Assembly: GCF_050946405.1 (NCBI RefSeq)
Contig: NZ_JBMNUS010000003.1
Coordinates: 124,001 to 188,000, forward strand
Source: Pseudochelatococcus sp050946405
GTDB taxonomy: Bacteria > Pseudomonadota > Alphaproteobacteria > Rhizobiales > Beijerinckiaceae
Length of the DNA stretch: 64,000 bases
Direction of reading: 5' to 3'
A program made the translations under genes and the position numbers. Under the pieces are notes generated by a model. The model was given only the letters and a program-made list of their open reading frames with translations. It was not told the DNA's origin and did not search any database. How positions within the stretch are numbered: position 1 is the first letter of the stretch; the number at the start of each line of letters is the position of its first letter. This document shows, piece after piece, positions 43,176 to 51,568 of the stretch.

Positions 43176-44543
43176 TCACTGGGGCGGCGGGCCGGGCGGC
43201 CCGCGGCGCGGCCGCTCTTCGCCGGAATTGCCGGGGCCGGAACCGCGGGGGCCGGGGCCGCCCTGGCGCGTCCGGGCGGTGGCGGGTGCGGCCGCCGGAG
43301 CGGCGGGCCGTTCGCCCGGCAACGCGACCTGCATGCCCTCGCGCAGCCGGTCGGAGCCATCGGTCACGACGAGATCGCCCGGTTGCAGGCCGTCGAGAAC
43401 CTGCACCAGATCGGCGGTGGAAAAGCCGGTGGCGACGGGACGGATGGCGACGGTGCGGTTCTCGCGGTCGATGAGCCAGGTGTAGGTGCCGGGCCTGCCG
43501 GTCAGTCGCGCGGTGGCGGGAATGACGACGGCATCGCGCACCGTGTCGACGCGCAGTTCGACATTGACGAACTGGTTGGGAAACAGCGCTTCGTCCGCGT
43601 TGTCGAAGACGGCGCGCAGGCGCACCGTGCCGGTGGTCGTGTCGATCTGGTTGTCGATGGTCGACAGCCGGCCTTCCGCGAGCTTGCCGGTGCGATTGCG
43701 GTCGTAGAGCGCGACGGGCAGCGCCTCGCCGCCGGCGAGGCGGCGGTTGATCGCCGGCGCCTGATCCTCGGGCACGCTGAACAGCACCGAGATCGGCCTC
43801 ATCTGGGTGATGGTGACGAGGCCGCCGGCGTCGCCGGTCTGGGCGTAGTTGCCCTCGTCGATCTGGCGCAGGCCGGCGCGGCCGGCGATCGGCGCGGTGG
43901 TGCGCGTGTATTCCAGATTGAGTTCGGCCGTGCGCACGGCGGCGGCGCTCGCCTTGACGGTCGCCTCAAGCTGGCGGACGGTGGCCTGCTGCGCGTCGAG
44001 CTGCTGGCGCGCGATGGCGTTCTGGCGCGCCAGCGCCTGATAGCGCGCGAGATCGGTCCTCGCGTTCGCCAGTTCCGCCTCGTCGCGCGCGAGCTGGCTT
44101 CTCGCCTGATCGAGCGCGATCTGGTAGGGGCGCGCGTCGACCTCGGCGAGCAGGTCACCCTTCTCCACCTGTTGCCCTTCCGTGAAGGCGACGCGGGTGA
44201 TCTGACCCGCGACCCGCGTGCGGGCGACGACGGTGGCGAGCGGCGTGACCGTGCCAAGCGCTTGCACGGTAACGGGAATATCGGACCGGGCGACGGCCGC
44301 CGCGCCTACCGGCATGGCGGCGGGCTGGCCGGAGCGCGGGCCGAAGGGGGCGCCCGCGGTGCGCGCGTCCTCGGCTGGCCGCAGGAAGAAGACGATCGCG
44401 CCTGTCGCGGCGGCGAGCAGCAGCAGCCAGACGATGCGCACGAGCCACGGCCGTCGCCGGCCGTCGCCGCGTGCGTCGGCGGCAAGGTGCGCGGCATGCC
44501 GCGCATCGGCCTCCTGCTGCTGCGGCCCTGCGGGTGACAGCAT
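43176..44543 (-). CDS. RND efflux periplasmic adaptor, MdtA-like
   Basis: A 455-residue membrane-fusion protein linking the RND pump to an outer-membrane channel. An Arg-rich cytoplasmic head and one anchor helix (IVWLLLLAAATGAIVFFL, about residues 37-54) are followed by the lipoyl/barrel-sandwich half (VTVQALGTVTPLATVVART, GQQVEKGDLLAEVD), an alpha-hairpin (DQARSQLARDEAELANARTDLARYQALARQ) and beta-barrel. The C-terminal ~45 residues are Pro/Gly/Ala/Arg-rich. I start at ATG 44543 with GGGAGAG ahead. First gene of the three-gene operon; no outer-membrane channel gene is present. Confidence 0.9.
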   Translation of the reverse strand: MLSPAGPQQQEADARHAAHLAADARGDGRRRPWLVRIVWLLLLAAATGAIVFFLRPAEDARTAGAPFGPRSGQPAAMPVGAAAVARSDIPVTVQALGTVTPLATVVARTRVAGQITRVAFTEGQQVEKGDLLAEVDARPYQIALDQARSQLARDEAELANARTDLARYQALARQNAIARQQLDAQQATVRQLEATVKASAAAVRTAELNLEYTRTTAPIAGRAGLRQIDEGNYAQTGDAGGLVTITQMRPISVLFSVPEDQAPAINRRLAGGEALPVALYDRNRTGKLAEGRLSTIDNQIDTTTGTVRLRAVFDNADEALFPNQFVNVELRVDTVRDAVVIPATARLTGRPGTYTWLIDRENRTVAIRPVATGFSTADLVQVLDGLQPGDLVVTDGSDRLREGMQVALPGERPAAPAAAPATARTRQGGPGPRGSGPGNSGEERPRRGPPGPPPQ

Positions 44544-44819
44544 TCCTCGCTCTCCCAATCGCTTCCGTCCGGCCGGGACCGCTTGTCCCGCGCAAGAGCT
44601 ATGGCCTCGGGCCGCTTGTTCGATCAAGGCTTTTCCGGTTTCGGCAAGATTAAGATTTGCTCATCTTGCCGCGAGATGCGGCCGCAAGCGGGGCAGAAAT
44701 GGGGCTTGGCAATGCGATGCGTGGGCTGCTAGTGTGACGGTAACGAGTAATACCGGGATGATCCGGCGCCGCGCGGCACTGGCTGACCGCGCCGGAGGCA
44801 TTCCGACAGGAACAGGGCC

Positions 44820-46097
44820 GTGACGGTCAACGATGAAGCTGTGGGCAGCTATAACAGGGCCACGGCCGAGCTGACTGATGGGTATCAGCGGCATGGCGCG
44901 GGGATGCAGAGCGCGGCGATCAACGGCGCGGCGGTGCTGATGGAGCCGGCCGGCGCGGGTGCTGGCATGGCCCGCGCAACCCGTGCTCGCACGCCCCTGT
45001 GGCAGAAGGAAAGCGAGCGCGGCGCCCGCACCTATGCCGCGCTCGATCTCGGCACGAACAATTGCCGCCTGCTGGTGGCGGAGCCCACCTACGACAGTTT
45101 CCGCGTGATCGACGCCTTTTCGCGAATCGTGCGTCTGGGCGAGGGTCTCACCAACGTGAACCGGCTGGGTGAGGACGCCATTTCCCGCGCCATCGACGCG
45201 CTGAAGGTGTGCCGCGCCAAGATGGACGCCCGCCGCGTGGGGCGCGCGCGCCTCATCGCCACCGAGGCGTGCCGGGCCGCCGCCAACGGGCAGGATTTCA
45301 TCGACCGCGTCGAGAGCGAGACGGGGCTCGCGCTGGAGATCGTGAACCGCGAGACCGAAGCGCTGCTCGCCGTCAGCGGTTGCACGGGGCTGGCCGATCC
45401 CGAGGCCGAGAGCGTTCTTGTGTTCGACATCGGCGGCGGCTCGACGGAACTCGTCTGGACCAGCGTCCGCCGGCGATGGGGCCGCGGTCGCGCCGAAGCG
45501 GCGCATGGGCGGGACCGACAGCCTCACGCGGGCGCGGGCGCTTCTCCGCGTCGCGACGACGCCCGCGGCAAGCATGCCGGCGGCCACGGCGTGCGGGCGT
45601 GGGAATCTCTGCCGCTCGGCGTCGTCTCGCTGGCGGAGCGTTTCGGCGGCGTCGACGTCACGCCGGCCGCCTTCGCGGCGATGGTCGGCGAGGTGGAGCG
45701 CCACCTGGCCCCGTTCGCCTGGCGCGCGCGCGATGCCTCGCGCATGAAGGGGTTTCACCTGCTCGGCACCTCCGGCACCGTCACCACCATCGCAGGCGTT
45801 TATCTCGACCTGCCGCGCTATGACCGGCGGCAGGTCGACGGTCTGTGGATGAACGACCGCGACGTGAGCAAGGTCATCGCCAGCCTGCTGAACTGCTCCT
45901 ACGAGGAGCGGATCGCCAATCCGTGTATCGGGAACGACCGGGCGGATCTCGTGCTGGCGGGGTGCGCCATTCTGGAGGCTATCCGCCGCGCTTTCCCCAG
46001 CCGCCGTCTGCGCATCGCCGACAGGGGGTTGCGCGAGGGCATTCTCCTCAACATGATGCGCGAGGACAACGTGTGGAACAGGAGGCCGCGGGCGTGA
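44820..46097 (+). CDS. Ppx/GppA phosphatase family protein (exopolyphosphatase-like)
   Basis: A 425-residue ASKHA-fold enzyme that hydrolyses polyphosphate or pppGpp. ATP-like motifs are YAALDLGTNNCRLLV (about residue 72) and LVFDIGGGSTELVW (about 200), with LPLGVVSLAERFGG and LGTSGTVTTIAGV after. An Arg/His/Gly-rich insert of about 40 residues (WGRGRAEAAHGRDRQPHAG, then GASPRRDDARGKHAGGHG, about 220-258) interrupts the fold after the second motif. Translation appears to begin at GTG 44820. The stop overlaps the GTG of rlmE, so the two are translationally coupled. Confidence 0.85.
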   Translation: MTVNDEAVGSYNRATAELTDGYQRHGAGMQSAAINGAAVLMEPAGAGAGMARATRARTPLWQKESERGARTYAALDLGTNNCRLLVAEPTYDSFRVIDAFSRIVRLGEGLTNVNRLGEDAISRAIDALKVCRAKMDARRVGRARLIATEACRAAANGQDFIDRVESETGLALEIVNRETEALLAVSGCTGLADPEAESVLVFDIGGGSTELVWTSVRRRWGRGRAEAAHGRDRQPHAGAGASPRRDDARGKHAGGHGVRAWESLPLGVVSLAERFGGVDVTPAAFAAMVGEVERHLAPFAWRARDASRMKGFHLLGTSGTVTTIAGVYLDLPRYDRRQVDGLWMNDRDVSKVIASLLNCSYEERIANPCIGNDRADLVLAGCAILEAIRRAFPSRRLRIADRGLREGILLNMMREDNVWNRRPRA

Positions 46098-46843
46098 GCG
46101 CAGGCAGCGGGAAGGGCGGCGGCAAGAGCGGCGGCAAGAGTGAAGGTGCCCGGGCGCTGAAGGTGCGCGTGAAGACCGCGGCCAAGCGCTCCCTCGCCTC
46201 CGCGCGCTGGCTGGAGCGCCAGTTGAACGATCCTTATGTGGCGCGGGCCAGGCGCGAGGGCTATCGTTCGCGCGCGGCGTTCAAGCTGCTGGAGATCGAC
46301 GAGAAATACAAGCTGCTCAAGTCTGGCCAGCGCGTCGTCGATCTCGGCGCCGCACCCGGCGGCTGGTCGCAGGTGGCGGCGCAGAAGGTGGGCGTGGGCG
46401 CCGGCAAGGGCCGCGTCGTCGGCATCGACCTGCTGGAGATCGAGCCGCTGCCGGGCGTGGACTTCATCCAGCTCGACTTTCTCGCGCCCGAAGCGCCGGA
46501 ACGGCTGATCGCGCTGCTCGGCGGGCCGGCGGACATCGTGCTGTCCGACATGGCGGCGAACGCGACCGGCCACAAGAAGACGGATCACCTGAAGATCATG
46601 GGGCTGGCCGAAACAGCGCTCGATTTCGCGCGCCAGGTGCTGTCGCCCGGCGGCGTGTTTCTCGCCAAGGTGTTGCAGGGCGGCACGGAAAACGCGCTGC
46701 TTGCCGATCTCAAACGCGATTTCGCCGTGGTGCGCCACGTCAAGCCGGCGGCGAGCCGCAGCGATTCGGCCGAGCTTTATGTACTCGCGACCGGCTATCG
46801 CGGCGCGGCGGCGACACCCATCACGCCCGACGACGGGGCATGA
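46094..46843 (+). CDS. rlmE: 23S rRNA (uridine-2'-O-)-methyltransferase RlmE (FtsJ)
   Basis: Methylates the ribose of U2552 in the 23S A-loop. GTG 46094, overlapping the ppx stop (GTGA) with GGAGG eight bases ahead, gives 249 residues. The catalytic K-D-K-E set is visible: the lysine in YRSRAAFKLLEID, SDMAANATGH, AKVLQGG and AELYVLATG; VDLGAAPGGWSQVA is the SAM site. The N-terminal ~25 residues are Gly/Lys/Ser-rich (SGKGGGKSGGKSEG), a basic tail not present in E. coli RlmE. Confidence 0.92.
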   Translation: MSAGSGKGGGKSGGKSEGARALKVRVKTAAKRSLASARWLERQLNDPYVARARREGYRSRAAFKLLEIDEKYKLLKSGQRVVDLGAAPGGWSQVAAQKVGVGAGKGRVVGIDLLEIEPLPGVDFIQLDFLAPEAPERLIALLGGPADIVLSDMAANATGHKKTDHLKIMGLAETALDFARQVLSPGGVFLAKVLQGGTENALLADLKRDFAVVRHVKPAASRSDSAELYVLATGYRGAAATPITPDDGA

Positions 46844-46874
46844 TCGGGCGCGCACAATAATCGAAGAAGATGGC

Positions 46875-46903
46875 TTGACCGATCGTTGCGTCCGGGCTAG
46901 TTT
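46875..46903 (+). promoter_or_regulatory. Putative ilvI promoter
   Basis: TTGACC (46875-46880), 17 bases, TAGTTT (46898-46903). It would start transcription near 46911, just before the leader-peptide ribosome site. Confidence 0.55.
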
Positions 46904-46933
46904 TTCAGCAACTTTAAGGAAGGCACGGGCATC

Positions 46934-46984
46934 ATGCACACGAACCTTATCGTATCGGGGGCGCCATCGACGGAGCAGGGATGA
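46934..46984 (+). CDS. ilv leader peptide (16 codons)
   Basis: ATG 46934 follows AAGGAAGG and encodes MHTNLIVSGAPSTEQG, then TGA. Consecutive Leu-Ile-Val codons (CTT ATC GTA) are what a branched-chain attenuation peptide needs: shortage of any of the three amino acids would stall the ribosome there. It ends within the leader hairpin and 110 bases before ilvI. Too short for standard gene callers. Function is inferred from composition and context. Confidence 0.75.
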   Translation: MHTNLIVSGAPSTEQG

Positions 46985-47033
46985 CCTGCTGGTCCGGTTG
47001 ATGGCGCACAAGGGTCCTTCGGGGCCCTTTTTT
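46961..47033 (+). promoter_or_regulatory. ilvI transcription attenuator
   Basis: GCGCCATC (46961-46968) pairs with GATGGCGC (47000-47007), enclosing a second stem AGCAGG/CCTGCT (46974-46979 with 46985-46990). A terminator follows: AAGGGTCC, TTCG loop, GGGCCCTT (47010-47029) and a T-run to 47033. GGTCC (46991-46995) could pair instead with GGGCC of the terminator's right arm and act as antiterminator. Layout is that of classical ribosome-mediated attenuation. Confidence 0.75.
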
Positions 47034-47094
47034 GTTGCCTGAAACGGATCGCCACCGAACAGAAGCCGACAAGCAAAGACGGAGTGTTGAGGCG

Positions 47095-48855
47095 ATGAGT
47101 GAGACGATTACCGGCGCGGAGATGGTGATACGCGCTTTGCAGGACCAGGGCGTCGAGCATATTTTCGGCTATCCCGGCGGCGCCGTTCTCCCGATTTACG
47201 ACGCATTGTTTCAGCAGGACAAGGTTCGTCACATTCTCGTGCGCCACGAGCAGGCCGCGGTGCATGCGGCGGAGGGCTATGCGCGCGCGTCCGGCAAGGT
47301 CGGCTGCGTGCTCGTCACCTCCGGCCCCGGCGCGACGAACGCCGTCACCGGCCTCACCGACGCCATGATGGATTCGATCCCGCTCGTCGTCATCACCGGG
47401 CAGGTGCCGACCTACCTCATCGGCTCCGACGCCTTTCAGGAGGCGGATACGGTGGGCATCACCCGCCATTGCACCAAGCACAATTATCTGGTGAAGGACG
47501 TGGCCGACCTGCCGCGCATCCTGCACGAGGCGTTCTATGTGGCCAGCCACGGCCGGCCCGGCCCGGTGGTGGTCGACATCCCGAAGAACATCCAGTTCGA
47601 CAGCGGCGCCTACGCGCGGCTCGCCGACAACCAGCACAAGACCTATCGGCCGAAGGTGCAGGGCGACCCCGTGCGCATCAATGCCGCCGTGGAATTGATG
47701 ACGCGCGCGCGCCGGCCGGTCTTCTATACAGGCGGCGGCGTGATCAATGCCGGGCCGGAGGCTTCGGCGCTGCTGCGGGAGCTGGCGCGCCTCACCGGCT
47801 TTCCCGTGACGTCGACACTGATGGGGCTCGGCGCCTTCCCGGCCTCCAGCCCGCAGTTCCTCGGCATGCTGGGCATGCACGGCACCTACGAGGCCAATCT
47901 CGCCATGCACGACGCCGATCTCATCGTCGCCGTCGGCGCGCGCTTCGACGACCGCATCACCGGCCGGCTGGACGCCTTCGCCCCGCATGCGCGCAAGATC
48001 CACATCGATATCGACCCGTCGTCCATCAACAAGACGGTGAAGGCCGATATCGGCATCGTCGGCGATTGCGCCCACGTGCTGCGCGACATGGTGCGCGTGT
48101 GGAAGGAAACCGCCCCCGCCATCGACCGCGAGCGCTACGCGCCCTGGTGGGCGGACATCGCCCGCTGGCGCGCGCGCAACTGCCTCGCCTATCGCAAGGA
48201 CGGCAAGTTCATCAAGCCGCAATACGCGCTGGAGCGGCTCGAAGCGCTCACCGAGGGCCGCGACCGCTACATCAGCACGGAAGTGGGCCAGCATCAGATG
48301 TGGGCGGCGCAGTTCCTGCATTTCGAGGAGCCCAACCGCTGGCTGACCTCGGGCGGGCTCGGCACGATGGGTTATGGCCTGCCCGCCGCCATCGGCGCGC
48401 AGATCGCCCACCCGCAGGCGCTCGTCATCGATGTGGCGGGCGAGGCATCCATCCAGATGAACATCCAGGAAATGTCGACGGCGCTGCAATACCGGCTGCC
48501 GGTGAAGATCTTCATCCTGAACAACGAATATATGGGCATGGTGCGCCAGTGGCAGGAACTGCTGCATGGCGGGCGCTACTCGGAAAGCTATTCCGACGCG
48601 CTGCCCGATTTCGTGAAGCTCGCCGAAGCTTACGGCGCCACCGGCATCCGCTGCGACAGGGCGGACGATCTCGACGCCGCCATCGTGCGCATGATCGACA
48701 CGCCCGGCGCGGTGATCTTCGACTGTATCGTGGACCCGGCCGAAAACTGCTTCCCGATGATTCCCTCGGGCAAGGCGCACAACGAAATCCTGCTGGGTGA
48801 CGCCGCCGCCGATATCGGCTCGGTCATCGACGACAAGGGCAGGGCGCTGGTGTAA
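47095..48855 (+). CDS. ilvI: Acetolactate synthase large subunit
   Basis: Condenses pyruvate with pyruvate or 2-oxobutyrate, first common step of valine, leucine and isoleucine synthesis. The 586-residue protein has the three TPP-enzyme domains: GYPGGAVLPIYDAL and the catalytic Glu in RHEQAAVHAAEGYAR, the FAD-linked middle, and the TPP/Mg motif VAGEASIQMN ... LNNEYMGMVRQWQ. The metal-ligand position reads Glu (GEAS) in place of the textbook Asp (GDGS). ATG 47095 has GAGG just before it. Expression is predicted to be controlled by the leader attenuator. Confidence 0.95.
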   Translation: MSETITGAEMVIRALQDQGVEHIFGYPGGAVLPIYDALFQQDKVRHILVRHEQAAVHAAEGYARASGKVGCVLVTSGPGATNAVTGLTDAMMDSIPLVVITGQVPTYLIGSDAFQEADTVGITRHCTKHNYLVKDVADLPRILHEAFYVASHGRPGPVVVDIPKNIQFDSGAYARLADNQHKTYRPKVQGDPVRINAAVELMTRARRPVFYTGGGVINAGPEASALLRELARLTGFPVTSTLMGLGAFPASSPQFLGMLGMHGTYEANLAMHDADLIVAVGARFDDRITGRLDAFAPHARKIHIDIDPSSINKTVKADIGIVGDCAHVLRDMVRVWKETAPAIDRERYAPWWADIARWRARNCLAYRKDGKFIKPQYALERLEALTEGRDRYISTEVGQHQMWAAQFLHFEEPNRWLTSGGLGTMGYGLPAAIGAQIAHPQALVIDVAGEASIQMNIQEMSTALQYRLPVKIFILNNEYMGMVRQWQELLHGGRYSESYSDALPDFVKLAEAYGATGIRCDRADDLDAAIVRMIDTPGAVIFDCIVDPAENCFPMIPSGKAHNEILLGDAAADIGSVIDDKGRALV

Positions 48856-48880
48856 CCGCCATGAAACATTTTTCGCCTTC

Positions 48881-48929
48881 AGAGCGCTTTCCGACCGGAC
48901 GAGTTCGTCCGGTCGACGGGAATTCGCTC
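48881..48929. repeat. Palindromic repeat (family 3, copy 2)
   Basis: AGAGCGCTTTCC at the left and GGGAATTCGCTC at the right flank a 10-bp hairpin GACCGGACGA/TCGTCCGGTC (48893-48914). The outer ends match the element at 24508-24552 in reverse orientation. It lies in the gap between the two acetolactate synthase genes. Confidence 0.6.
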
Positions 48930-49013
48930 ATCCTGAGGAATCGCGGAACATTGTCCGATTTCGTGAAATCGGAGAGTGCTCCAGCGCCGCAACCTTCCAC
49001 CGGAATCCTTCCC

Positions 49014-49547
49014 ATGTCATCGATCTATTCCGACGCGCCGCCGCCCACGCCCGAGACCCGTCACACGCTCGCGATCATCGTCGACAACGAGCCCGGCGTG
49101 CTCGCGCGCATCGCCGGCCTGTTCTCGGGACGCGGCTACAACATCGAAAGCCTCACCGTCTCCGAAACGCAGCACGAGGCGCACCTGTCGCGCATCACCA
49201 TCGTCACGGCGGGCACGCATGCGGTGATCCAGCAGATCAAGGCGCAGTTGTCGCGCCTCGTGCCGGTGCACAGGGTCACCGACCTGACGGTGGAAGGCGC
49301 GGCGGTGGAGCGCGAACTGGTGCTGTTGAAGGTCGCGGGGCAGGGCGACGAGCGCGTCGAAGCGCTGCGGCTGGCGCAGGCGTTCGGCGCCAGAACGGCC
49401 GACGCCACGCTGACCTCGTTCGTCTTCGAGCTGACCGGCACCTCGGAAGAGGTGGAACGGTTCATCAGCGTGATGGCCGACTGCGGTCTGGTCGAGGTGT
49501 CGCGCACCGGCATCGCGGCGTTGAGCCGGGGCGCGGAACCGCTTTAG
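49014..49547 (+). CDS. ilvN: Acetolactate synthase small (regulatory) subunit
   Basis: Regulatory partner of IlvI; binds valine for feedback inhibition. The 177-residue protein has an N-terminal ACT domain (HTLAIIVDNEPGVLARIAGLFSGRG, NIESLTVSETQ) and the C-terminal small-subunit domain (ERELVLLKV ... FVFELTGTSEEVERFISVM). ATG 49014 is chosen at MSSIYSD; upstream in-frame DNA to 48861 is the repeat-containing spacer. Its TAG stop is the left end of a family 1 palindromic repeat. Often named ilvH in this class. Confidence 0.93.
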   Translation: MSSIYSDAPPPTPETRHTLAIIVDNEPGVLARIAGLFSGRGYNIESLTVSETQHEAHLSRITIVTAGTHAVIQQIKAQLSRLVPVHRVTDLTVEGAAVERELVLLKVAGQGDERVEALRLAQAFGARTADATLTSFVFELTGTSEEVERFISVMADCGLVEVSRTGIAALSRGAEPL

Positions 49548-49651
49548 AGCGGCATGCACTCAAGTGAAATCGTCATGCCGCTCCAAATTCCATGTTTTAC
49601 CGCAACTTGCGTTCAAATCGATCAATCGGCTTGAACGCAAACCGCTCTAGC
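49546..49651. repeat. Palindromic repeat (family 1, copy 2), closes two convergent genes
   Basis: About 106 bases, same order as 24557-24663: AGAGCGGCATG/CATGCCGCTC hairpin, TTTTACCGCAACTTGCG core, a second hairpin TTGCGTTCAA/TTGAACGCAA (perfect 10 bp) and the right end ACCGCTCTAGCC. The ilvN stop TAG (49545-49547) is in the left end and the DUF924 stop (complement of 49647-49649) in the right end. May also act as bidirectional terminator. Confidence 0.8.
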
Positions 49652-50204
49652 CGGAAAAACCGCCGTCGTCGAGATAAGCCTGTTCCTCGGGCGTCGTCTC
49701 GCGCCCCAGGGCCGGGTTGCGGTGGGGGAAGCGGCCGAAGCGGGCGATGGCGTCGCGATGGATGCGGGCGTACTCCAACCCTTCCGCGTTGCCGAGCGCT
49801 TCGTAGAGCGCGACGCAGCGGTCCTGGTCGGCGAGGTCTTCGGAATGCATGAAGGGCAAATAGAAGAAACCGCGCAGTTCGGCCGGCACCTGCCGGTCGT
49901 ATCCGGCCTGGAGCGACCGGCGGGCGACCGCGCGCGCCAGCGGGTCCGCGGCGAAGGCGCGCGCCGTGCCGCGGAATATCTGGCGGGGAAACTGGTCGAG
50001 CACGATGGCGAGCGCCAGCGCGCCGTCCGCCGTCGCCTCCCACGGATGGGGACGGTCGAGGATGTGCTCGTTTTCCGCCAGCGTCTCGTAAAGGGTGAGG
50101 AAGCGCTCGCGCACCGCCTCGTCGAACGCGTCGTCGCGCGCGAACCACAGGGAAGGGCCGGCCTCGCGCCAGAATGCGAGCACCGTCCCGATGGCTTCCG
50201 TCAT
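49647..50204 (-). CDS. DUF924 family protein
   Basis: A 185-residue helical cytoplasmic protein with the DUF924 hallmark stretches: VLAFWREAGPSLWFARDDAFDE, ALALAIVLDQFPRQIFRGTA, FFYLPFMHSEDLADQDRCVALYE and RIHRDAIARFGRFPHRNPALGRE. Function is unknown; the fold is TPR-like. ATG 50204 has GGAGGAA eight bases ahead. It lies between the acetolactate synthase genes and ilvC but on the opposite strand, and its stop codon comes from the adjoining repeat. Confidence 0.85.
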   Translation of the reverse strand: MTEAIGTVLAFWREAGPSLWFARDDAFDEAVRERFLTLYETLAENEHILDRPHPWEATADGALALAIVLDQFPRQIFRGTARAFAADPLARAVARRSLQAGYDRQVPAELRGFFYLPFMHSEDLADQDRCVALYEALGNAEGLEYARIHRDAIARFGRFPHRNPALGRETTPEEQAYLDDGGFSG

Positions 50205-50464
50205 GGCATTTCCTCCGTGAAACAACAATGCTACGGCATCCTACATCATCCGCATCGCGCTTTCATGGCGCATCAAACCGGACAACGGGTGCCGTTTTCG
50301 GGAGACATTTGATGCACAAGCAAACGGCCGGAGCAAATTGCCCCGGCGCGCGGCGGAAATCCGCTTGACCATGCCGCCCTTCGCTCATTATCAGCGGGGC
50401 GGGAAGGAAAGTAACCGTGCGTGGCGCTTTTGCCACAACGATATTGCCAGGGAAAGGGCATCTT

Positions 50465-51484
50465 ATGCGTGTTTATTACGATCGTGACGCCGACATCAAT
50501 CTCATCAAGGGGAAGAAGGTCGCGATCATCGGCTATGGCAGCCAGGGCCACGCCCACGCGCTCAACCTGCGCGACTCCGGTGTGAAGGAACTCGCCGTCG
50601 GCCTGCGCGCCGGGTCCGCCAGCGCGAAGAAGGCCGAGGCCGAGGGCCTCAAGGTGCTCACCCCCACCGAGGCGGCGAAGTGGGCCGATGTCGTCATGCT
50701 GCTGACGCCGGATGAGTTGCAGGCCGATATCTACAATGAGAGCCTGCGCGACAACCTCAAGGAAGGCGCGGCGCTCGTCTTCGCGCACGGCCTCAACGTG
50801 CATTTCAACCTGATCGAGCCGCGCAAGGATCTCGACGTGCTGATGGTGGCGCCCAAGGGGCCGGGCCACACGGTGCGCTCCGAGTACCTGCGCGGCGGCG
50901 GCGTGCCGACGCTGATCGCCATCGCGCAGGACGCGACCGGCAACGCCCACGACATCGCGCTGTCCTACGCCTCCGCGAACGGCGGCGGCCGTGCGGGCGT
51001 CATCGAGACGACCTTCAAGGAAGAGTGCGAGACTGACCTCTTCGGCGAGCAGGTGGTGCTGTGCGGCGGCATCGTCGAGCTGATCCGCGCCGGCTTCGAG
51101 ACGCTGGTGGAAGCCGGCTACGCGCCCGAGATGGCCTATTTCGAGTGCCTGCACGAGACCAAGCTCATCGTGGACCTGATCTACGAGGGCGGCATCGCCA
51201 ACATGAACTATTCGATCTCCAACACGGCGGAATACGGCGAATACGTCACCGGCCCGCGCATCATCACGAAGGAGACGAAGGCGGAGATGAAGCGGGTGCT
51301 GGAGGATATCCAGTCCGGCAAGTTCACGCGCGACTGGATGCTGGAGAACAAGGTCAACCAGACTTCGTTCAAGGCCACCCGCGCCCGCAACAACGCCCAC
51401 CAGATCGAGGAAGTGGGCGCCAAGCTGCGCGCCATGATGCCGTGGATTCAGGAAAAGGCGCTGGTCGACAAGACGAAGAACTGA
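50465..51484 (+). CDS. ilvC: Ketol-acid reductoisomerase (NADP+), class I
   Basis: Second step of valine/isoleucine synthesis: isomerisation and reduction of acetolactate. The 339-residue length is that of the short class I enzyme. GYGSQGHAHALNLRDSG is the NADPH-binding loop, MVAPKGPGHTVRSEY, ETTFKEECETDLFGEQ (metal ligands) and FECLHETKLIVDLIYEGG follow. ATG 50465 has GGGAAAGGG ahead. A perfect 11-bp hairpin closes the gene. Confidence 0.97.
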   Translation: MRVYYDRDADINLIKGKKVAIIGYGSQGHAHALNLRDSGVKELAVGLRAGSASAKKAEAEGLKVLTPTEAAKWADVVMLLTPDELQADIYNESLRDNLKEGAALVFAHGLNVHFNLIEPRKDLDVLMVAPKGPGHTVRSEYLRGGGVPTLIAIAQDATGNAHDIALSYASANGGGRAGVIETTFKEECETDLFGEQVVLCGGIVELIRAGFETLVEAGYAPEMAYFECLHETKLIVDLIYEGGIANMNYSISNTAEYGEYVTGPRIITKETKAEMKRVLEDIQSGKFTRDWMLENKVNQTSFKATRARNNAHQIEEVGAKLRAMMPWIQEKALVDKTKN

Positions 51485-51489
51485 CGGAT

Positions 51490-51514
51490 CGCGCGGGCGC
51501 ATCGCGCCCGCGCG
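51490..51514 (+). terminator. Hairpin terminator of ilvC
   Basis: CGCGCGGGCGC, ATC loop, GCGCCCGCGCG, six bases past the stop; the tail TCTCTC is only moderately T-rich. Confidence 0.65.
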
Positions 51515-51568
51515 TCTCTCGGCAAAAGCGGATACCACTTTTTGTCGACTAAAGCGTTTTCAAGCAAA

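Noticed and set aside
49014..49547. Longer ilvN start at 48861
   Set aside because: It would translate through the family 3 palindromic repeat and adds a tail not seen in the family.
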